Positions 59,142 through 64,000 of a stretch of DNA of 64,000 nucleotides are shown here, piece by piece. The DNA lies in contig DATABS010000059.1 in NCBI GenBank assembly GCA_036259475.1, positions 1 through 64,000 of the forward strand, read 5' to 3'. The position numbers and the translations under genes are program-made. Each line of letters opens with the position of its first letter. Position 1 is the first letter of the stretch. Below the pieces are notes generated by a model. The model saw only the letters and a list, made by a program, of their open reading frames with translations. It was not told the origin of the DNA and searched no databases. The stretch comes from ZC4RG17 sp036259475. Its GTDB lineage: Bacteria > Actinomycetota > Acidimicrobiia > Spongiisociales > ZC4RG35.

Positions 59142-61200
59142 CGATCGTCACCTCCAGGTTTCCTAGGTCGTCGACCTCGATGCTTCCTCCCGGTCCGACC
59201 ACTACCGTGGATTCGCGCTCTTCGACGACGCACGGGCCTTTGAGGATCGTGCCGGGGACGAGGCTGTAGCGGTCGTAGACGTCTCCGGTCACGAGGCCTT
59301 TCGCCTCGGCAAACCACATGGGGCGCGTTCCCTTGTGCGGGTTGTCCATCGAGGTGACGACGTCGCCGACTTCCGGCCGCGGAGCGGGGCCGCTGACGCG
59401 GACACGCCAGGTGAGAACCTCGGCCTCCACATCCGGCGGCCGGGAGCCGAAAAGTCGGAGGTATTCGCCGAGGAAGCGATCGTTCACGAGGTCACCGTCG
59501 AGCTCGTCGGGATCCGGGGTCAACTCCACGGTGATGCTGTCGCCCTGGCCCTCGTATCTGATGTCGGCGGCGATGAGGATCGACATGCCGGTCGCGCCGG
59601 CCCCCGCGGCCTCGAGCTCGCTCCTGCCGTTCTGAATCATGATGTCCACGGCGTCTCGCAAGCCACCCCAGTCGACTCCCGACACCTTCGATGGCAGGCT
59701 GCGGGCGAACTCGAAAGAGGGCGGCGCAGTGAGCATGCCGAAAGCCGAGCCGACCCCGGCATGAGGTGGAAACACGAGGCGGGCGATGCCCAGGGCACGG
59801 GCGACACCCCACGCATGAACAGGTCCGGCGCCGCCTGTCGCGACGAGAGTGAACGGCCTCAGGTCCTTCCCCCTTTCGATGGCATGCATGCGGGCCGCGT
59901 TCGCCATGTTCTCGTTCACCACCCGGTGGATGGCGGCTGCGGTGTCGATGGGGGACAAGTCGAGGCTCCGTCCCAGGCTCGCGACGGCCGCCTGGGCGCC
60001 GTCGGAGTCGAGTTTCATCTTGCCTCCGAGGAAGAACTCCGGGTTGAGGTAGCCGAGGACGAGGTCGGCATCGGTCACGGTGGGCTGGTCGCCACCTAGC
60101 CCGTAACACACGGGTCCGGGATCCGAAGCGGCGGAGTCCGGGCCTACCTTGGGCAGCCCGAAGGTGCCGATGCGGGCGATGCTTCCGCCCCCGGCTCCGA
60201 TCTCGAGGAGGTCGACGACCGGCACCCGGATCGGCATGCCGCTCCCTTTGGTGAACCGGTACACCCTCGCCGCTTCGTGCTCCCGGGCGATGAGAGGTGC
60301 GCCTTTCTCCACGAGGCCCGCCTTGGCGGTCGTCCCGCCCATGTCGAAGGCGAAGACACTTCGGCCGCCGTCCTGGGAGCCGAAGAACGCCGCTGCCAAC
60401 ACCCCGGCGGCCGGACCCGACTCCAGGAGGCGGATGGGGAACTTGCGGGCTGTGTCGGCGGTGGCGAGCCCCCCGGTGGACAGCATGATGTGGAGGGGAG
60501 CATCGATCCCGCTGGCTTCCAGGTCCTTTTCCAGCCGATGCAGGTACCGGTCGAAGGTGGGAAGCACATAGGCGTTGGCGACGGTCGTGGAGGTTCGGTG
60601 GTACTCGCCTACCTCGGGCGAAACGTCGCTGGAGATCGTGACCGGAACTTCGGGCAGCTCCCGCCTGAGCAGCTCGGCGGCCGCCCGCTCGTGCTCCGGA
60701 TCGCGGTACGAGTGGAGAAACGACACGGCGATGGCCTCGACCTCGTTCTCTCGCAGCGACGGAATGAGGGCGGCGACCTCGTCCAGGTTGATCGGCCTAT
60801 CAACCGTCCCGTCCGCCAGGACCCGTTCGTCGATCCCGTAGCGCCGGCGGCGCGGCACGAGCGGCTCCGGCATCTGGATGAACAGGTCGTACATGTCGTA
60901 ACGCTGCTCCTTACCGGAGGTCAGCACGTCCCTGAAGCCCTTTGTGGTGATGAGGGCAATGACCGAACCCCTCCGTTCGATCAGGGCATTGGACACCAGC
61001 GTCGTGCCATGCACGACCTCGGTCACGTTCTCGTGCGGCCACTCGGCGAGTAGATCGCCGATTCCCTGGGCCACCCCGGCGGCCGGATCGGGATAGGTGG
61101 TGAGGGTCTTGGCGGTCGCCACCAGTCGGTCGCCCTCGTGGAGAACCAGGTCAGTGAATGTGCCGCCGATGTCCACGGCGACGCGGAGAGATTCGGTCAT
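59134..61200 (-). CDS. hyuA: hydantoinase A / oxoprolinase subunit A
   Basis: This 688-residue ATP-binding subunit begins RVAVDIGGTFTDLVLHEGD, the phosphate loop of the HyuA/OplA family. It continues with VVHGTTLVSNALIERRG, AFDMGGTTAKAGLV and IGAGGGSIARI. It probably activates the cyclic amide by phosphoryl transfer. The ATG at 61200 lies about 20 bases from the operator box at 61221, leaving a very short leader. It is divergent from an SDR gene. Confidence 0.9.
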   Translation of the reverse strand: MTESLRVAVDIGGTFTDLVLHEGDRLVATAKTLTTYPDPAAGVAQGIGDLLAEWPHENVTEVVHGTTLVSNALIERRGSVIALITTKGFRDVLTSGKEQRYDMYDLFIQMPEPLVPRRRRYGIDERVLADGTVDRPINLDEVAALIPSLRENEVEAIAVSFLHSYRDPEHERAAAELLRRELPEVPVTISSDVSPEVGEYHRTSTTVANAYVLPTFDRYLHRLEKDLEASGIDAPLHIMLSTGGLATADTARKFPIRLLESGPAAGVLAAAFFGSQDGGRSVFAFDMGGTTAKAGLVEKGAPLIAREHEAARVYRFTKGSGMPIRVPVVDLLEIGAGGGSIARIGTFGLPKVGPDSAASDPGPVCYGLGGDQPTVTDADLVLGYLNPEFFLGGKMKLDSDGAQAAVASLGRSLDLSPIDTAAAIHRVVNENMANAARMHAIERGKDLRPFTLVATGGAGPVHAWGVARALGIARLVFPPHAGVGSAFGMLTAPPSFEFARSLPSKVSGVDWGGLRDAVDIMIQNGRSELEAAGAGATGMSILIAADIRYEGQGDSITVELTPDPDELDGDLVNDRFLGEYLRLFGSRPPDVEAEVLTWRVRVSGPAPRPEVGDVVTSMDNPHKGTRPMWFAEAKGLVTGDVYDRYSLVPGTILKGPCVVEERESTVVVGPGGSIEVDDLGNLEVTIDG

Positions 61201-61220
61201 GGCTGGTCGGGCAACGCTAC

Positions 61221-61238
61221 CATCTCAACATCAAGATA
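61221..61238. promoter_or_regulatory. TNAAGATA (MarR-type) box between hyuA and the SDR gene
   Basis: CATCTCAACATCAAGATA has the right half TCAAGATA and a left half with ATCT, the most symmetric of the three boxes. GATACT (61235-61240), overlapping its right end, is the likely -10 of the SDR gene. Confidence 0.55.
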
Positions 61239-61281
61239 CTTTGCCCTCCCGGTCTTCGTCACATCATGGTGGTTTCGACGC

Positions 61282-62034
61282 GTGTGGGAGATTGATCTCT
61301 CCGGGACCACCGCGCTCGTAACCGGAGCGAGTCGGGGAATCGGTCGGGCGATTGCGCTGGGTCTGGCTGAAGCCGGCGCGGACGTCGTGGTGACCGCCCG
61401 TTCGGAGGGTGATCTCGAGTCGCTGGGAGAGGAAATCAAACAGAGAGGTCCGGCGTCCCTGCCCTTGGCCGCGGATCTCGCCGACGGGGACTCCATCGGC
61501 GAACTGGTCCATCGAGCCTGGGGATGGAACGAGGGCCTCGATGTGCTGGTCAATGCCGCCGGGATCATCATCCGGCGCGATCCGCCCGACGCCACCGGAG
61601 ACGACTTCGACCAGGTCATGGCGGTCAACCTGCGGGCTCCGTTTCTCTTGACCCAGGCGATCGGGTGGCAGATGCGTGACCGGGGGACGGGATCAATCGT
61701 GAACGTGGCGTCCGTGGCGGGTGAGGAAGTGACCGGGGCCTCGCTGATCTATCAGGCGAGCAAGGCAGGCCTCGTCCATCTCACCCGGGGATTCGCCTCC
61801 CGGTTGGCTCCGAGTGTGAGGGTGAACGCCGTTGGGCCCGGATACATCCGCACCAGCTTGAACGAAGAGTGGCTGAGCAATGCCGACAACGCCCGCTATG
61901 TGAAGGAACGTACCGCCTCGGGCCGGGTCGGAGTGCCAGAGGACGTCGTGGGGGCGGTCGTGTTCCTCGCCTCACCGGCCGCTTCCTATGTGAACGGCCA
62001 GCATCTCAGGATCGATGGAGGATGGGGCTTCTAA
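61282..62034 (+). CDS. short-chain dehydrogenase/reductase
   Basis: This 250-residue SDR shows TGASRGIGRAIA for the cofactor, NAAGIIIRR, the Ser region VNVASVAGE and YQASKAG with Tyr and Lys. The C-terminal GGWGF is typical. I set the start at the GTG at 61282 (VWEIDLSGTTALVTG); the frame is open to 61138, overlapping hyuA and the operator. It is the first gene of SDR, exporter, aminotransferase. Confidence 0.87.
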   Translation: MWEIDLSGTTALVTGASRGIGRAIALGLAEAGADVVVTARSEGDLESLGEEIKQRGPASLPLAADLADGDSIGELVHRAWGWNEGLDVLVNAAGIIIRRDPPDATGDDFDQVMAVNLRAPFLLTQAIGWQMRDRGTGSIVNVASVAGEEVTGASLIYQASKAGLVHLTRGFASRLAPSVRVNAVGPGYIRTSLNEEWLSNADNARYVKERTASGRVGVPEDVVGAVVFLASPAASYVNGQHLRIDGGWGF

Positions 62035-62037
62035 CCG

Positions 62038-62952
62038 ATGGGGATCCTCCTGGGGCTGACTGCGGGACTGTGTTTCTCGGTAGCGTCGATCCTCGCCCGG
62101 TTCGGCATGCGACTTCGAAGCCGCGACGACGGCCTCTTCATGAGCATCTTCATGAATCTCCTGGTCCTCGGCGGGCTGACCCTGATCACCGACCTGCCGA
62201 GGTGGGACACGGCCGGGGTGGCGGCTCTCGCCGCCGGGGGCGTGCTCGGCACCTTCGGCGGCCGGGCCACGAACCTGCGGGCGGTTCGAATCATCGGTCC
62301 CAGCCGGGCCAACGCATTCCTCACCGGGGGCCCGCTCGTGGCGGCGATCGGGGGATGGATCGTGCTGGGGGAACGAATCTCCCTTCTGGGCGGCGCCGGA
62401 GGACTGTTGGTGATGGCCGGCCTGTACCGCATCATCCGGTCGCGAACCACCGCCGTCGCCGTGACCCCGGCGGGGGCAGTCGCGCCCGACGACACGCCGG
62501 GACCCAGGCTCGACCCGTCCCTGGGCTTTGCGCTGGCGATGGCAGCTCCCGTCCTCTTCGGTCTGGCCTTCGTCTTTCGCAAGTGGGGTCTGGGGCACTA
62601 TCCCACGGCAGTGGGGGGAGCCTTCATAGGTGCCGCCGCCGCCATCACCATGCAGCTCTTCGGCGACACCTTCGCCGGCCAGGTCGGCCGGCGGCTGCGG
62701 GAGAACATGCGGCGGATTCCGTGGTGGTTCGTGGGAGCGGGTGCGTTCACGAGCGCCGCCCTGATCGCCCAGTTCTTGGCATTCGGTTACCTGCCCGCCT
62801 GGGTGGTCAGCCTGCTCCAGGGCACCCAGGTCCTGTGGACGCTCCTGCTGGCCGCGGTCGTTCTCCGGCAAGAAGAGAGGATCGACGGGAATCTGATGAT
62901 TTCGATACTGCTCGTCTTTGTCGGCGTGACGGCGATCACCAGCCAATACTGA
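62038..62952 (+). CDS. EamA/DMT-family transporter
   Basis: This 304-residue, very hydrophobic protein has about ten helices in two EamA repeats, as in drug/metabolite exporters. The first repeat ends in FLTGGPLVAAIGGWIVLGERI, and the second in YLPAWVVSLLQGTQVLW with the conserved acidic residue later. The ATG is three bases after the SDR stop. Substrate unknown, possibly an amino acid or pathway intermediate. Confidence 0.86.
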   Translation: MGILLGLTAGLCFSVASILARFGMRLRSRDDGLFMSIFMNLLVLGGLTLITDLPRWDTAGVAALAAGGVLGTFGGRATNLRAVRIIGPSRANAFLTGGPLVAAIGGWIVLGERISLLGGAGGLLVMAGLYRIIRSRTTAVAVTPAGAVAPDDTPGPRLDPSLGFALAMAAPVLFGLAFVFRKWGLGHYPTAVGGAFIGAAAAITMQLFGDTFAGQVGRRLRENMRRIPWWFVGAGAFTSAALIAQFLAFGYLPAWVVSLLQGTQVLWTLLLAAVVLRQEERIDGNLMISILLVFVGVTAITSQY

Positions 62953-62959
62953 GGCCCCG

Positions 62960-64000
62960 ATGAAGCCCCTCTCGAAGTCAGTCGGCTCCCTTCAGCGCTC
63001 GGGGATCCGAGCCGTGATGGACATCGCCTTCCGGCGGCCCGGCGTCCTCCGCCTCGAGGTGGGCGATCCCGACTTCCCCACGCCGCCGCACATCGTCGAG
63101 GCGGCGGCCCAAGCCGCCCGGGCGGGCTACACCCATTACACACCCAGCCGGGGGCTGCCAGAGGTACGGGAGGTCATGGCCGACAAGCTGACGCGCCTGA
63201 ACGGCATCCGGACCGGTTCCGATGACGTGGTGGTCGCCGCCGGCGGGGGTCACGCCCTCTTCTCGGTATACCAGGCCCTGGCCGATCCGGGCGACGCGGT
63301 GCTGGTGCCCGACCCGGGCTGGCCCAACTACCGCACGATCGCGGGGCTGTGTGGATTGGAAGTGGTGGGTTATCCGCTGGAGCGGGAGCACGGATTCCTC
63401 CCCGACCTGGAGCAGTTGGATCGCCTCATGTCGACCTCGGGCATCAAGTTCGTCGTGCTCAACAGTCCCAGCAACCCAACCGGTGCCGTTTGGCCCCGCT
63501 CGACGATCGAGTCGATGGTGGAGCTGTGCTCGAAGCACGACGTCTATCTGGTGGCCGACGAGTGTTATGAAGCGATCGTCTTCGACGCCGAGCACGTCAG
63601 TCCGGCTTCGTTCGACCAGAGCGGACGCACCGTGAGCGTCTTCACCGTCTCCAAGACCTACGCCATGACCGGATGGCGGGTGGGTTACGTCACAGGCTCG
63701 AACCAGGTGGTGGAATCGGTGGGAAAGGTCGTCGAGAATTCGGTGTCGTGTGCCAGCGCCGTATCGCAGAAGGCGGCGGAGGCGGCCATCGCCGGCGATC
63801 AGTCCGCGGTGGAGGAAATGGTCGCCGAGTACCGCAGCCGCCGGGACCTGGCCATGGCAGAACTGGGCGAGGCCGGGCTCTCGGCGAACCGGCCTGGAGG
63901 AGCGTTCTACGTGATGGTGGAGGTGCCGGCCGACGACACGGTCGTCTTCGCGATGGAGTTCGTCGACGCCGAGGAAGTCACCGTGGCTCCCGGAGAGGCA
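62960..64000 (+). CDS. class I/II aminotransferase (3' truncated by window end)
   Basis: The frame from the ATG at 62960 is open to the window end, encoding 347 residues of a PLP-dependent aminotransferase of the aspartate aminotransferase fold. Visible motifs are EVGDPDFPTPPHI near the start, HYTPSRGLPEVRE, LNSPSNPTGAVWP, LVADECYEAIVF and the PLP lysine at about residue 232 (VFTVSKTYAMTGWRVGY). It lies seven bases after the exporter stop. It may remove or add an amino group on the product of the hydantoinase step. The missing C-terminus is probably short, since the family has about 380-400 residues. Confidence 0.9.
   Translation, partial: MKPLSKSVGSLQRSGIRAVMDIAFRRPGVLRLEVGDPDFPTPPHIVEAAAQAARAGYTHYTPSRGLPEVREVMADKLTRLNGIRTGSDDVVVAAGGGHALFSVYQALADPGDAVLVPDPGWPNYRTIAGLCGLEVVGYPLEREHGFLPDLEQLDRLMSTSGIKFVVLNSPSNPTGAVWPRSTIESMVELCSKHDVYLVADECYEAIVFDAEHVSPASFDQSGRTVSVFTVSKTYAMTGWRVGYVTGSNQVVESVGKVVENSVSCASAVSQKAAEAAIAGDQSAVEEMVAEYRSRRDLAMAELGEAGLSANRPGGAFYVMVEVPADDTVVFAMEFVDAEEVTVAPGEA

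Noticed and set aside
1..64000. tRNA, rRNA, CRISPR arrays, transposases and phage genes
   Set aside because: No cloverleaf, repeat-spacer pattern, transposase or integrase motif was recognised; a tRNA or covariance-model scan was not possible here.

Overview
The window is high-GC, gene-dense bacterial DNA with many GTG starts, frequent 4-11 bp gene overlaps and no gap over about 215 bases, so no stretch above 300 bases lacks a gene. I saw no rRNA, tRNA, CRISPR array, insertion sequence or phage gene. LLM-type (F420/flavin) oxidoreductases, CoxL-like molybdenum hydroxylases, FCD-type GntR regulators, hydantoinase genes and a LuxR-like STAND regulator together suggest an Actinobacteriota genome. 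An acidimicrobial heterotroph would fit, but the taxonomy is inference from gene content only.

Layout. 0-3 kb: the 3' part of a large STAND regulator and a small ferredoxin. 3-25 kb: a catabolic and transport region holding two ornithine-cyclodeaminase-like proteins, a TPP enzyme divergent from an orphan molybdenum-hydroxylase large subunit, an FCD GntR regulator, MFS exporters, a bicupin plus EutA pair, and a tripartite tricarboxylate transporter operon (TctC, hydrolase, fused TctA-TctB, aldo/keto reductase, Usp, class II aldolase). A second TctC and a paralogous MFS gene follow. 24-28 kb (minus strand): operon bicupin, TRIP13-like AAA ATPase, MFS, and a TlpA-like redoxin whose frame is read through an in-frame TGA, most likely as selenocysteine. 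28-38 kb (plus strand): CoxG, CoxM, CoxS, CoxL, alpha/beta hydrolase, cyclic amidohydrolase, LLM oxidoreductase, M29-like protein and a Clp-like AAA ATPase. 38.5-40.5 kb: an MFS gene and a carboxymuconolactone-decarboxylase-like gene. 40.6-44 kb: two M20-family hydrolases around a PuuE-like deacetylase. 44-50 kb (minus strand): a second molybdenum hydroxylase operon with two tandem large subunits. 50-56 kb: a NitT/TauT-type ABC importer split around an amidohydrolase and a GntR regulator. 56-64 kb: LLM oxidoreductase, MarR regulator, HyuA/HyuB hydantoinase, SDR, EamA exporter and an aminotransferase cut by the window end.

How it works together (inference). The contents look like catabolic modules for N-containing cyclic or amide compounds: import by TctABC or ABC systems, ring hydroxylation by molybdenum hydroxylases, opening of cyclic amides by amidohydrolases or hydantoinases, then cleavage by M20 hydrolases, dehydrogenases and aldolase. 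Short intergenic motifs divide the window into three apparent regulons. A TGGATCCA-type site lies before at least seven transcription units in 3-38 kb. A TATA palindrome overlaps the -10 boxes of the ABC importer genes. A TNAAGATA half-site box lies before the M20, LLM/MarR and HyuA/SDR units.

The most notable observations are the selenocysteine candidate with a SECIS-like hairpin, the three motif families, an EutA without its lyase, the TctA-TctB fusion, two unusual AAA ATPases tied to molybdenum-hydroxylase loci, and two M20 proteins sharing the same lost metal ligands.
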